From Sphingobacterium athyrii (GTDB taxonomy: Bacteria > Bacteroidota > Bacteroidia > Sphingobacteriales > Sphingobacteriaceae), in contig NZ_QCXX01000011.1 in NCBI RefSeq assembly GCF_003071065.1, positions 62,001 through 126,000 of the forward strand: a stretch of DNA of 64,000 bases. The letters run 5' to 3'. Below, one piece after another: positions 48,598 to 57,581 of the stretch. The position numbers were made by a program, and so were the translations under genes. The notes under the pieces are model-generated. The model saw only the letters and a program-made list of their open reading frames with translations. It did no database searches and was not told the origin of the DNA. How positions within the stretch are numbered: the stretch's first letter is position 1; every line of letters begins with the position of its first letter.

Positions 48598-48628
48598 CAA
48601 AGATAATTTATAAAAATGTAATTTGCAA
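48598..48628 (-). promoter_or_regulatory. Promoter of rpmE
   Basis: Minus strand: TTG at 48628-48626, a 20-base spacer and TATCTTTG at 48605-48598. The leader is about 35 bases. Confidence 0.85.
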
Positions 48629-48788
48629 CAATTACGGAGAATAATTCTCTGAATTTTTCCACACTTTCAGTTACCGGCACTTAAACAATTACAAATGTAA
48701 CAATCTTTATTTATCTCCCAAGAATTATTTTGTATTCCAACTTTTTTCTCTTAACTTAACTTACTACAATTAAATCATTTACGTAATT

Positions 48789-49127
48789 ATGAGCAAATTA
48801 GATGAAAAAATTGCTGCATATACTGCAGAATCAAAAAAATTAGGTCTGTCACTAGATGATGCATTTATTGCCAAAGTGACCAAAGGAATGGGCCCCTCCA
48901 TTTACAATCCAGATTCAGAAACTATTGCAGCATCAGATCCCGAGGAGCTTAAACGTGTCAAGCAAAATTTCCTGATCAAAAAATTAGGTCTTAAAGATGG
49001 TCCTGATTTAGACAAGGCATTAGAAGAAGTCATTACCACGATTGGTAAATCCAATAAAAATAAATACCGCGTTTTGGTATATGCTTTATTGGCAAAAAAA
49101 TTCAAAAAAGAATCCGTTTACCAATAA
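48789..49127 (+). CDS. DUF2853 family protein
   Basis: 112 aa, small and helical. The sequence MSKLDEKIAAYTAESKKLGL at the start and FLIKKLGLKDGPDLDKAL near the middle fit the DUF2853 family. No signal peptide or membrane segment. Function unknown. The gene is divergent from rpmE and convergent with the CBM9-like gene; I see no terminator hairpin in the 25-bp gap. Confidence 0.82.
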   Translation: MSKLDEKIAAYTAESKKLGLSLDDAFIAKVTKGMGPSIYNPDSETIAASDPEELKRVKQNFLIKKLGLKDGPDLDKALEEVITTIGKSNKNKYRVLVYALLAKKFKKESVYQ

Positions 49128-49152
49128 GCAACAACATTTTATAATCCAACTT

Positions 49153-49800
49153 CTACCCAAAGACTAATTCTCCAAAGAATTTAGGCAAATGGAAATTAGG
49201 AGTTGGATTATCTATTTTATTCCATGACAGAAAATGCGGATTTTTCAGGTTGTCTCCACACTTGTAGAAGTTTCCGTGTATTGTTTTCCCCTTCAGATCA
49301 CTTGTATCATCAAATTTAAATACAGCTAGCGGAATAACCTGGATCATGCTCCAACGCTTGTCAGTGCCGCTATGGCGCTCAATCATGGAAAATGCCTGTA
49401 CCGTCTCTATTTCAGCTGCACTAAGTCTGTTTCTCGTTGATTTATCAGGAGATCCATAACCGATCAAACCGGTTCCTATTAAATTAAATTCGATGTTATA
49501 ATAATGTTTACGATCGTCAAACGAAATAAAAAATTCCACACAACTATCCTCCCAAACATTTTGATTGACATCCGAGTAATTTCCGCGCAATTGCTCCTCT
49601 GCGACATCAAACCGCAACAACAGTTCATTTTTTGTATAACCGATCTTAAATTTCACCTGTGGCTTATAAGGATACGACTCATTCCAATTACTATGGTCTA
49701 ACGTATGCCATTCGAAATCGCCGACAAGGTCCGAAAGCTGATTAAAATTGAGACTGCCTGTCAAATTTGATGCGATGGGCAGCATGGTTAGTTTCTTCAT
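49153..49800 (-). CDS. CBM9-like carbohydrate-binding family protein
   Basis: 215 aa from the ATG at 49800 (MKKLTMLPIASN). It resembles the CBM9-like domain fold: WNESYPYKPQVKFKIGYT, SCVEFFISFDDRKHYYNIEF and a late GNFYKCGDNLKNPHFLSWN. There is no signal peptide, so it appears cytoplasmic, unusual for a binding module. It may act on intracellular sugars. It is downstream of the N-acetylhexosamine kinase gene but separated from it by a terminator. Confidence 0.72.
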   Translation of the reverse strand: MKKLTMLPIASNLTGSLNFNQLSDLVGDFEWHTLDHSNWNESYPYKPQVKFKIGYTKNELLLRFDVAEEQLRGNYSDVNQNVWEDSCVEFFISFDDRKHYYNIEFNLIGTGLIGYGSPDKSTRNRLSAAEIETVQAFSMIERHSGTDKRWSMIQVIPLAVFKFDDTSDLKGKTIHGNFYKCGDNLKNPHFLSWNKIDNPTPNFHLPKFFGELVFG

Positions 49801-49816
49801 ATGCAATAAAGTTAAG

Positions 49817-49849
49817 AAAAAGAAGCTTCATCATCCGATGGAAGCTTCT
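49817..49849 (-). terminator. Terminator of the NahK-like gene
   Basis: Minus strand: AGAAGCTTCCATC pairs with GATGAAGCTTCT (one bulge), followed by TTTTTC. It is 24 bp past the stop at 49874. Confidence 0.8.
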
Positions 49850-49873
49850 CAAAATATTAAAGGTATAAAATCG

Positions 49874-50980
49874 TTAAATACAATCAAAAATTACCTTTCT
49901 CATAAATTCCTCATTCTTCTCCATCTCCTCCACCAATTTCAACTGTGTATTTGTGCGCACCAAATTATGATCGTCATATTTGGTCTTATAATAATGGTCA
50001 CCTTCGATATAATCGGTCAGGAAACGCACACCTTGCATATAGGGTAATAAAAAGGCACCGTCGACCAAGGTTTCTTTTTCCAAGGTCGTGAGAAATTCGT
50101 TTGCCTCTTCCAAATAGCCCTCTGCATAGGCTTTATACAACGAAAGGTTCAGCACAATCTTCGACACATCTTTCTCATCTTCGGCAACAGGGTTAATAAT
50201 GGTACGGATAGCATCTCCAAAATCATAGGCAACATATCCAGGCATTACTGTATCCAGATCGATCACACATTGCATTTTATCATGGACATCCAGCAGCACA
50301 TTATTAAATTTTGTATCGTTATGGGTAATACGTAAGGGCAATGCGCCTTTATTCCCTAATTCCAGAATCGTCTTCATACGATCTTCACGGCTAAATATAA
50401 AATCCAGCTTATCTTTCACCAGACCAACACGTTGGCAAACGTCCAGTGCGATAGCTTTCCTGAGGTTATCAAGCCGGAATTCTATATTATGAAAATTAGG
50501 AAGTACTTCAACAATACGGGAAGCATCGAGGTCAGAAAGCTGCTTCTGAAACAGTCCAAAGGCACGTCCACCTTCGGCTGCCTGCACCTCCGTCTCCACG
50601 ATATCATAGCTCTTTGTATCCTCAATCAGGATAAACATGCGCCAGTAATTCCCCTGACTGTCCTTCGTATATAACTTCCCCTCCAGCGTAGGAATAATCG
50701 TCAGGACATGATCACTGACCCGTTTTCCTTCAGCAACTTTTACTTTCTTACTAAGATGTTTTGTTACAATTTCTATATTATGCATTAAACCGTCCACATT
50801 TGGGAAAACGTGATGATTAATGCGTTGCAATAAATGCGATATCCCACTATTTATGGAAGTAATTACACGGTAAGTATCATTGATATGACCAGAACCAAAA
50901 GGCTGCACTGAAATGATATCTCCTTCTAATGTGAATTGTTTTGCTGCGTTCTCTACTACTAATTGGTTAAAATCAGACAT
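49874..50980 (-). CDS. NahK-like N-acetylhexosamine kinase
   Basis: 368 aa of the APH phosphotransferase fold. It matches the pattern of bifidobacterial NahK, which phosphorylates GlcNAc/GalNAc at C1: GSGHINDTYRV, QRINHHVFPNVDGLMHNIE, catalytic THNDTKFNN, the metal-binding DLDTVMPGYVAYDFGD and DHNLVRTNTQLKLVEEME. The role is inferred from these motifs as recalled, not from a search. It is divergent from a GH109-like gene with an operator-like dyad between, suggesting joint control of amino-sugar salvage. Confidence 0.8.
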   Translation of the reverse strand: MSDFNQLVVENAAKQFTLEGDIISVQPFGSGHINDTYRVITSINSGISHLLQRINHHVFPNVDGLMHNIEIVTKHLSKKVKVAEGKRVSDHVLTIIPTLEGKLYTKDSQGNYWRMFILIEDTKSYDIVETEVQAAEGGRAFGLFQKQLSDLDASRIVEVLPNFHNIEFRLDNLRKAIALDVCQRVGLVKDKLDFIFSREDRMKTILELGNKGALPLRITHNDTKFNNVLLDVHDKMQCVIDLDTVMPGYVAYDFGDAIRTIINPVAEDEKDVSKIVLNLSLYKAYAEGYLEEANEFLTTLEKETLVDGAFLLPYMQGVRFLTDYIEGDHYYKTKYDDHNLVRTNTQLKLVEEMEKNEEFMRKVIFDCI

Positions 50981-51057
50981 TAAACTATGTTTTTTAAATC
51001 ATCAATGTGCTTGCAATATCACAAATTGAATTAATAAATGAGAATTTTTATTTCAAT

Positions 51058-51099
51058 CAAACGATTGCATGAAATTTAATAAATTTAAACAATCGTTTG
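51058..51099. promoter_or_regulatory. Operator-like dyad between nahK-like and GH109-like genes
   Basis: CAAACGATTG at 51058-51067 is exactly inverted as CAATCGTTTG at 51090-51099. Inside, AAATTT at 51072-51077 and 51081-51086 continues the symmetry. Each outer site has the CAA-N-CG-N-TTG form typical of LacI-family half sites around a central CG. The dyad lies directly upstream of the GH109 promoter. Confidence 0.55.
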
Positions 51100-51102
51100 C
51101 AC

Positions 51103-51134
51103 TTTCATTTATAGCAAATGAAATAATATATTTG
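51103..51134 (+). promoter_or_regulatory. Promoter of the GH109-like gene
   Basis: TATATTTG at 51127-51134 matches TAnnTTTG, with TTTC at 51103-51106 (one base off TTTG) 20 bases upstream. The leader is about 75 bases. Confidence 0.6.
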
Positions 51135-51211
51135 TTGATAAGAGCCAGTCTCATAGATGGTTCTTATCAAGAAGGAATAACTAATATACAAACTCCTCAT
51201 ATCTCAAAACA

Positions 51212-52558
51212 ATGGATAGAAGAAATTTCATTAAATCAACTGCCATCACTACCGCTGGAATAGGCGTTCTTTCAAGCACAGACTTATTCGCCCAAACAAA
51301 TGGGAAAATAAAAATCGGCTTTATCGGAGTCGGCCTACGCGGCCGTAACCATGTTCAGATTGCCTTAAACAGAGACGATTTAGAAATTGTTGCTGTATGT
51401 GATACACAAGAAGAATCTCTTGCACAATGCCGCAAACAGTTCAATGCCAAAGGCACCAAACTTCCAAAAGAGTATACAGGAGGAGTAGATGCTTACAAAA
51501 AAATGCTGAGCAGTGAAAAATTAGATGCCGTAATCATCGCAACACCTTGGCAGTTTCACAAAGACCAGGCTATTGATGCCATGAAAGCTGGTTTATATGT
51601 AGGCTGTGAGGTTATCGCCGGTCTAACCGTACAAGACCACTGGGATGTCGTAAAAGCATCTGAAGAAACTGGCAAGCCTTACATGACATTAGAAAATGTT
51701 GCTTTCCGTCGCGATGTACTTGCTGTTTTAAATATGCACAGACAGGGCTTATTCGGTGAATTGTTACACCTTGAAGGGGGATATCAACATGATTTACGTG
51801 AAGTTCTTTTCAATGACGGAAAAAATTATTACGGACACGGTGTTGAGTACGGAACGAAGGCAATTTCGGAAGCTCAATGGCGTACGCAATTCAACATAGA
51901 CCAAGATGGTGACCTATACCCGACACACGGTTTAGGCCCGATCATGCAATTTGTTGACATCAACAAAGGCAATAGATTTACTCACATTACATCTTACTCA
52001 AGCAAAGCGCGTGGCCTGGCAGCGTATGTCAATAAAGTATCACCGGGACATCCAAATAGTAAACTAAACTATAAAAACGGAGATATTACACAAACCATGT
52101 TGCAATGTGCAAATGGGGAAACGATGTTATTGACACACGATACGCACTTACCAAGACCTTATTCTATCGGCTTCCGTGTACAGGGTACAGACGGTATCTG
52201 GATGGATGTCGCTAAAGGTATCCATATCGAAGGTAAATCCAAACCGCATACTTGGGATCCGGCAGACGAATGGGTTAAAAAATATGACCACCCGATCTGG
52301 AAAAAATATGAAGAATTAGCAACTGGTTCAGGTCATGGGGGTATGGACTGGTTTGTGTTCAACGCGTTTATCCAAGCAGTGAAACAAAAAGTTCAAACGC
52401 CGATCGACGTTTATGATTCGGTGACCATGAGTGCGGTATTCCCACTTTCTACAGAATCTATCAAAAAAGGAAATAAAACGTTAGCGTTCCCAGATTTCAC
52501 AAAAGGAAAATGGAGAACAAAGAAAAATACCTTTATGCTTGATGATAGCGGTATGTAA
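51212..52558 (+). CDS. GH109-like Gfo/Idh/MocA oxidoreductase-fold glycosidase, Tat-exported
   Basis: 448 aa. A Tat signal (MDRRNFIKSTAITTAGIGVL) is followed by an NAD-binding Rossmann start IKIGFIGVGLRGRNHVQIAL. The segments CEVIAGLTVQDHWDVV and TGKPYMTLENVAFRRDVLAV match GH109, NAD-dependent alpha-N-acetylgalactosaminidases. So it likely releases GalNAc in the periplasm, although a plain dehydrogenase role cannot be excluded. The divergent kinase would phosphorylate such an amino sugar. The downstream terminator ends the single-gene transcript. Confidence 0.82.
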   Translation: MDRRNFIKSTAITTAGIGVLSSTDLFAQTNGKIKIGFIGVGLRGRNHVQIALNRDDLEIVAVCDTQEESLAQCRKQFNAKGTKLPKEYTGGVDAYKKMLSSEKLDAVIIATPWQFHKDQAIDAMKAGLYVGCEVIAGLTVQDHWDVVKASEETGKPYMTLENVAFRRDVLAVLNMHRQGLFGELLHLEGGYQHDLREVLFNDGKNYYGHGVEYGTKAISEAQWRTQFNIDQDGDLYPTHGLGPIMQFVDINKGNRFTHITSYSSKARGLAAYVNKVSPGHPNSKLNYKNGDITQTMLQCANGETMLLTHDTHLPRPYSIGFRVQGTDGIWMDVAKGIHIEGKSKPHTWDPADEWVKKYDHPIWKKYEELATGSGHGGMDWFVFNAFIQAVKQKVQTPIDVYDSVTMSAVFPLSTESIKKGNKTLAFPDFTKGKWRTKKNTFMLDDSGM

Positions 52559-52577
52559 GATCAAAAAAAATAATATA

Positions 52578-52620
52578 AACGAAAGAAGCTGTATCCCGAA
52601 AAGATACAGCTTCTTTCGTT
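52578..52620 (+). terminator. Terminator of the GH109-like gene
   Basis: An 18-bp perfect stem (AACGAAAGAAGCTGTATC and complement) with a 7-base loop follows the stop by 19 bp. Confidence 0.9.
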
Positions 52621-52707
52621 GTACCATTTAATATAATCCCGATAGTTCTACCATTTAGCCTTCCTTTTTCTTAAATTAGCCTTCACAAACAATTTTTCGA
52701 TAACATT

Positions 52708-54000
52708 ATGCTCACCGAAGCAATTATAATCTTAGTACTAATCATCTTAAATGGAATCCTGTCTGCCTCTGAGATTTCAATCGTATCCAGCAGAAAAGCG
52801 CGTTTACAGGCGGAGAGCGACAAGGATAATCCTGCCGCCAAGATTGCACTGCATCTCAAGGAATCTCCCAATAGTTTCCTTTCAACAGTGCAGATTGGGA
52901 TCACCTTGATCGGTATCTTAACAGGTTTCTTTTCTGGAGGCAGCATCTCTGCGTACCTGATCGAAGTTTTTAATAAATCGAGCCTACTCGCTCCCTACAG
53001 TCAACAGCTGGCGGTTATTCTAGTGGTGCTGATCATTACCTATTTTTCATTGGTTCTTGGTGAACTGGTGCCAAAGCGTATCGGGATGGCTATTCCTGAA
53101 AAATATGCCATGCTCATTGCCTACCCCATGAATTTGCTCAGCAAGATTGTAAAGCCTTTTGTCTGGCTATTGAGTGCCTCTACTGAATTTATTGTCAAGA
53201 TCCTTAATATCAAGAGTACGGGAAACAGTGTCACCGAAGAAGAGATCAAAGCAATGGTGGATGAGGGGGTCGATAGTGGCGTGATTGAAGGTATCGAGCA
53301 TGATATTGTGGATCGTCTCCTAAGTTTAGGCGACAAAAAGGCCATCAATCTGATGACTCACCGTAAAAACATTGTATTTTTGGATCTGGAAGACAGCTTC
53401 GAGGAAAATAGACAGATTATCCTTGATAATGACCATTCTATCTATCCCGTCTGCGAAGGTGGGCTTGACAATATCAAAGGGGTGGTCCATGTCAAATCCC
53501 TGCTTAGGCAATGTTTTCAGAATAAGCCTTTTAATCTCCGGGAGCTCCTGCTTCCGATCAAATTTGTCAATGAATTCAGCTCTTCCTACAGCATCATGAA
53601 TACGTTACGAACATCTCGGGTACACCAGGCTGTTGTGATTGACGAATACGGTTCGCTACAGGGTATCATAACGTTGCGTGATATCGTAGGCGATCTCGTT
53701 GGCAACATCACCGAAAGCGATATCAGTGTACGCCCGACCATCCGTCAACTGGACAGCGGGGATTATGTCGTGGACGGGCAATATCAGATTGAGGACCTCC
53801 TGGACGAATTTGAAATAGGACTTTCCGAAGAAGATGAAGATGACATTAATAACGTCACTACAGTCGGCGGATTGGTTTTCCTGCTGTTGGATCACGTACC
53901 AGAAGAAGGCGAACGCGTACGTTTCAAAAATATGATTTTTGAAGTATTGGATATGGATGGCAACCGAATAGATAAGCTATTATTAAAAATTGAGGAGTAA
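52708..54000 (+). CDS. CNNM/CorC-like transporter (hemolysin family protein)
   Basis: 430 aa. The N-terminal DUF21 membrane domain (about 1-180) has NGILSASEISIVSSRKARLQ and GELVPKRIGMA. A CBS pair (about 205-335) includes HSIYPVCEGGLDNIKGVVHV and HQAVVIDEYGSLQGIITLRD. A CorC_HlyC domain follows (about 345-430). Members export Mg2+ or other divalent cations, and 'hemolysin' is a historical name. Single gene, bounded by terminators on both sides. Confidence 0.93.
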   Translation: MLTEAIIILVLIILNGILSASEISIVSSRKARLQAESDKDNPAAKIALHLKESPNSFLSTVQIGITLIGILTGFFSGGSISAYLIEVFNKSSLLAPYSQQLAVILVVLIITYFSLVLGELVPKRIGMAIPEKYAMLIAYPMNLLSKIVKPFVWLLSASTEFIVKILNIKSTGNSVTEEEIKAMVDEGVDSGVIEGIEHDIVDRLLSLGDKKAINLMTHRKNIVFLDLEDSFEENRQIILDNDHSIYPVCEGGLDNIKGVVHVKSLLRQCFQNKPFNLRELLLPIKFVNEFSSSYSIMNTLRTSRVHQAVVIDEYGSLQGIITLRDIVGDLVGNITESDISVRPTIRQLDSGDYVVDGQYQIEDLLDEFEIGLSEEDEDDINNVTTVGGLVFLLLDHVPEEGERVRFKNMIFEVLDMDGNRIDKLLLKIEE

Positions 54001-54030
54001 CAAGGAATCTATCCATTCCATTAATACATA

Positions 54031-54056
54031 AGGGCCGATCATAAATGATCGGCCCT
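54031..54056. terminator. Bidirectional terminator between CNNM-like and POT genes
   Basis: AGGGCCGATCA pairs perfectly with TGATCGGCCCT around TAAA. It is located in the 87-bp convergent gap. Confidence 0.85.
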
Positions 54057-54087
54057 CTGTCGTTACTATAATATTATGACGGACATC

Positions 54088-55677
54088 TTAGTTAATGCCG
54101 TGCATCATCTTTTTCAAGATCGGATTCAACACGATCAAAATCAATGCAGCAATACAGGGTACAATCGTAAAAATCCCGAAGAAATAAGACATTGAATGAG
54201 TCTCCGTAATTTTGTCAATATATGCACCTAGAAACCCACCGATAAGATTTGCGATGGCAGATGCACAGAACCAGAAGCCAAATAGCAGTCCCAAAAACTT
54301 TTTCGGAGATAATTTACTCACATAAGAAAGTCCCACAGGCGACAGGCACAATTCGCCGCTGGTATGGAAGAAATAAGCCAATATCAACCAGATCATACTT
54401 ACAGAAGCTGTCTTAGCTCCCTGGGGAATGGAGAGACTCCCGTAAGATAATGCAGCAAAACCAATACCGACCAAGATCAGTCCCAAGGCAAATTTAATCG
54501 GTCCCGATGGGTTCCAGACTTTCTCCCAGAACTTACTAAAGCTTGATGCAAGTGTAATGATAAAGAAGGAATTTAAAATTTGAAACCAAGATACTGTTAC
54601 CTCAGTATTCACTGCTGTAAATTCACGATGTACTTTCCAGATACATAGAATCCAAATGATGGCAAATGAAATTCCCGTAAATATGATCGTCAAAGGATAC
54701 TTTGAATAAATCTTTTTTGCCAACGAAACAAGCACTCCTGTAATCACCACGATAGGAAATATCGTCAGTGCGGCATCCAGCCAGCGAAAACCTGAAGCCA
54801 TACTACCACTCAACAGCCGTTGCGTATAATCCTTGGCAAATATTGTCATGGATCCTCCCGCCTGTTCAAAAGCCAGGAAAAATACGATACTCGCGATCAT
54901 TAAAACAGCAACGACGATCAGACGGTCGCGCACGATATGTGCGGGTGTTTCTTCCTCCTCTTCTTCGTGAGCATTCACTTTTTTGTCGTGATCCGCTTGA
55001 ATTACTTTAGGTGTCTCGCCTATAATTCCGAAAATACGCTGACCAAAGTAGAACTGAACCATTCCGAAGAACATAAATACACCTGCTAATCCAAAGCCAT
55101 AATGCCAACCGATTTTCTCACCGATATAACCGCAAAGGAGCATCCCCAGAAATGCACCACCATTGATCCCCATGTAAAAGATCGTATAGCCTGCATCTTT
55201 TTTCGGACTTGTATCCGGGTATAGTTTACCTACCATCGATGATATATTTGGTTTAAACATACCGTTGCCTAAGATCATCAAAATAAGACCAAGAAAAAAG
55301 AAACCCTTCGAAGCGCCTTCCAGCGCCATGGATGCATGCCCCAGGGTCATGATCAAAGCGCCTATTAAAATCGCTTTCTTATATCCTGTCAATCGGTCGG
55401 CAATCATTCCGCCAAAAAGCGGTGTGAGATAAACAGCAAATGTATACAATCCGTATAGTTTCATTGCCTCTGCATTCGTCCATTGCCATCCATGTTGCGC
55501 AATGGTCGAGATGAGAAAATTAACCAACAGCGCACGCATGCCATAATAGCTAAAACGCTCCCACATCTCGGTAAAGAATAGCACAAATAGTCCGGCAGGA
55601 TGCCCATTTACCATCTTGTCATCTATCCCCTGCTTGGCCAGATGTGCTACAAGAACTTGATCTTTTTCTTGATTCAT
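54088..55677 (-). CDS. POT family peptide transporter (third of four)
   Basis: 529 aa. Signatures EMWERFSYYGMRALLVNF and LGNGMFKPNISSMVGKLYPD are present, with GELCLSPVGLSYVSKLSPKK late in the protein. It is a close paralogue of the next upstream gene: long identical stretches run through both proteins. The start and extreme C-terminus (KKMMHGIN versus KKMMHGID) are also nearly the same. Together they are probably a recent tandem duplication. Confidence 0.93.
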   Translation of the reverse strand: MNQEKDQVLVAHLAKQGIDDKMVNGHPAGLFVLFFTEMWERFSYYGMRALLVNFLISTIAQHGWQWTNAEAMKLYGLYTFAVYLTPLFGGMIADRLTGYKKAILIGALIMTLGHASMALEGASKGFFFLGLILMILGNGMFKPNISSMVGKLYPDTSPKKDAGYTIFYMGINGGAFLGMLLCGYIGEKIGWHYGFGLAGVFMFFGMVQFYFGQRIFGIIGETPKVIQADHDKKVNAHEEEEEETPAHIVRDRLIVVAVLMIASIVFFLAFEQAGGSMTIFAKDYTQRLLSGSMASGFRWLDAALTIFPIVVITGVLVSLAKKIYSKYPLTIIFTGISFAIIWILCIWKVHREFTAVNTEVTVSWFQILNSFFIITLASSFSKFWEKVWNPSGPIKFALGLILVGIGFAALSYGSLSIPQGAKTASVSMIWLILAYFFHTSGELCLSPVGLSYVSKLSPKKFLGLLFGFWFCASAIANLIGGFLGAYIDKITETHSMSYFFGIFTIVPCIAALILIVLNPILKKMMHGIN

Positions 55678-55760
55678 ATAATTTCAATAATTGTTTTATA
55701 ACTCAGGTTTTGTTTTTAATTTGATAAAAATCGCATGAAGATACACTATTTTTCTATGAA

Positions 55761-57335
55761 TTAGTCAATTCCATGCATCATCTTTTTTATTTTTTTATTA
55801 CCAAGCAGCAGAAATACAGCCGCTATCATGGGTATCACGGTAAACACCGCAAAGAAAAATGACATGGAATGTGATTCGGTTATCTTATCAATGTAAGAAC
55901 CAATAAATCCACCAATAAAATTAGCGATGGCATTGGCGCAAAACCAGAAGCCAAATAGCAGTCCCAAGAATTTCTTTGGCGACAATTTACTTACATAAGA
56001 CAAGCCCACGGGGCCAATGCACAGCTCACCAACTGTATGGAAAAAATAGGCCAACACCAACCAGATCATACTGACCGAAGCCGTCTTCGCTCCCGTTGGA
56101 ATCTCGGCGCTCCCTATGGAAAGGGCAGCAAATCCAACCCCCACCAAGGTCAAGCCCATGGCAAACTTAATTGGCCCCGACGGGTTCCAGACGCGCTCCC
56201 AGATCTTGCTAAAAGAAGTGGCCAGTGTAATAATAAAGAAAGAATTGAGCATGGGGAACCAAGAAACTGTCACTTCTGAATTCATACCATGGTATTCGCG
56301 ATAGACCTTCCATAGGCACAAAGACCAGATAATCACAAATGAAATGCTGGAGAAAAGAATAATTAAGGGATATTTACGAATTATCTTTTTCGCCAAGACA
56401 AGCAATACAGCAGTAATCACAACAATGGGCACAATCGTTAATGCAAAATCTGCCCATTTAAAAATGGTAGCAGCCTCTCCGCTCAATACACGCTGGGTGT
56501 AATTTTTGGCGAATATGGTCATTGAGCCTCCGGCCTGTTCAAAAGCCAAGTGGAATACAATACTTGAAAACATGAAAATCGCAATGACCAGCAACCGGTC
56601 ACGTACAATATGTTTCGGATGTTCATCATCGGGATTCAGTTCCTCCGAAACAGTGTTTTCTTTTTCTGGCGTATCTCCTATTTTTCCAAAAATGCGTTGT
56701 GCAAAGTAAAACTGCAACATGCCCAGAAACATAAATATCCCAGCAAGTCCAAAACCATAATGCCAGCCTATTTTCTCTCCAATATAACCGCACAGCATCA
56801 TTCCCAGGAAAGCACCGCCGTTGATCCCCATGTAGAAGATCGTATATCCGGCATCTTTTTTCCCGCCCCTATCGGGATAAAGTTTACCCACCATCGAAGA
56901 AATATTGGGTTTGAACAGACCATTTCCCAGAACGATAAGTACCAATCCCGCGAGAAAGAAATTTTTGTTGAATCCCTCCATGGCCATCGAAATATGACCG
57001 AGGGTCATGATGATCGCGCCTACCATAATGGATTTTTTATAGCCAGTCAGCCGATCTGCTATAATTCCACCAAACAAGGGCGTTAAAAACACCATCCCTG
57101 TATATAGACCATACAGTTTCATTGCTTCCGAATTTGTCCAGCCCCAGCCATGTTGAGCAATGGTGGAAACCAAAAAGTTTACCAATAGCGCTCGCATGCC
57201 ATAGTAGCTGAAACGTTCCCACATCTCCGTAAAAAACAAGACAAATAATCCTGCAGGATGTCCTTTCACCAACACTTGTTCAGCGCCCACTTTATTTAAA
57301 TGAGATTCCAGAACAGCATCTTTTTCAAAATTCAT
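55761..57335 (-). CDS. POT family peptide transporter (fourth of four)
   Basis: 524 aa. Shares EMWERFSYYGMRALLVNF and the FKPNISSMVGKLYPD loop with its neighbour at 54088. Differences cluster in the cytoplasmic linker (about 215-245) and in some membrane helices, which may alter peptide preference. Separated from the next gene by 83 bp without a clear terminator, so cotranscription is possible. Confidence 0.93.
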   Translation of the reverse strand: MNFEKDAVLESHLNKVGAEQVLVKGHPAGLFVLFFTEMWERFSYYGMRALLVNFLVSTIAQHGWGWTNSEAMKLYGLYTGMVFLTPLFGGIIADRLTGYKKSIMVGAIIMTLGHISMAMEGFNKNFFLAGLVLIVLGNGLFKPNISSMVGKLYPDRGGKKDAGYTIFYMGINGGAFLGMMLCGYIGEKIGWHYGFGLAGIFMFLGMLQFYFAQRIFGKIGDTPEKENTVSEELNPDDEHPKHIVRDRLLVIAIFMFSSIVFHLAFEQAGGSMTIFAKNYTQRVLSGEAATIFKWADFALTIVPIVVITAVLLVLAKKIIRKYPLIILFSSISFVIIWSLCLWKVYREYHGMNSEVTVSWFPMLNSFFIITLATSFSKIWERVWNPSGPIKFAMGLTLVGVGFAALSIGSAEIPTGAKTASVSMIWLVLAYFFHTVGELCIGPVGLSYVSKLSPKKFLGLLFGFWFCANAIANFIGGFIGSYIDKITESHSMSFFFAVFTVIPMIAAVFLLLGNKKIKKMMHGID

Positions 57336-57538
57336 GTTTTCTAATCGTTATTTTTCAATTTCAGGTAGTGCGATTTCAGCTTATCCATTTTTAGCCAGCC
57401 AAATTACGCTATGTTAAGTTAAGAGGGCTGTTACAACACATCCGGCAACCGAATCAGTTTACAAGTTAAATATGGACAAAAATCTAGATTTAATTTAAAA
57501 GGGTCTATCCGTTCAAGGAAAAGACTCTTTTTAAAAGC

Positions 57539-57570
57539 AAAGTTCTTTTCAAATGCATGAAAAGAACTTT
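57539..57570 (-). terminator. Terminator of the TIM-barrel/LutA/UMF1/PBP4 operon
   Basis: AAAGTTCTTTTCA pairs perfectly with TGAAAAGAACTTT around AATGCA. It lies 12 bp past the stop at 57582 on the minus strand. Confidence 0.88.
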
Positions 57571-57581
57571 ATGTTTTTATA

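Noticed and set aside
51069-51263. 64-aa plus-strand frame upstream of the GH109-like gene
   Set aside because: It runs through the operator dyad and promoter box and overlaps the true Tat signal start at 51212 in another frame.
56610-57086. 158-aa plus-strand frame
   Set aside because: Antisense to the fourth POT transporter; no signal, motif or promoter.
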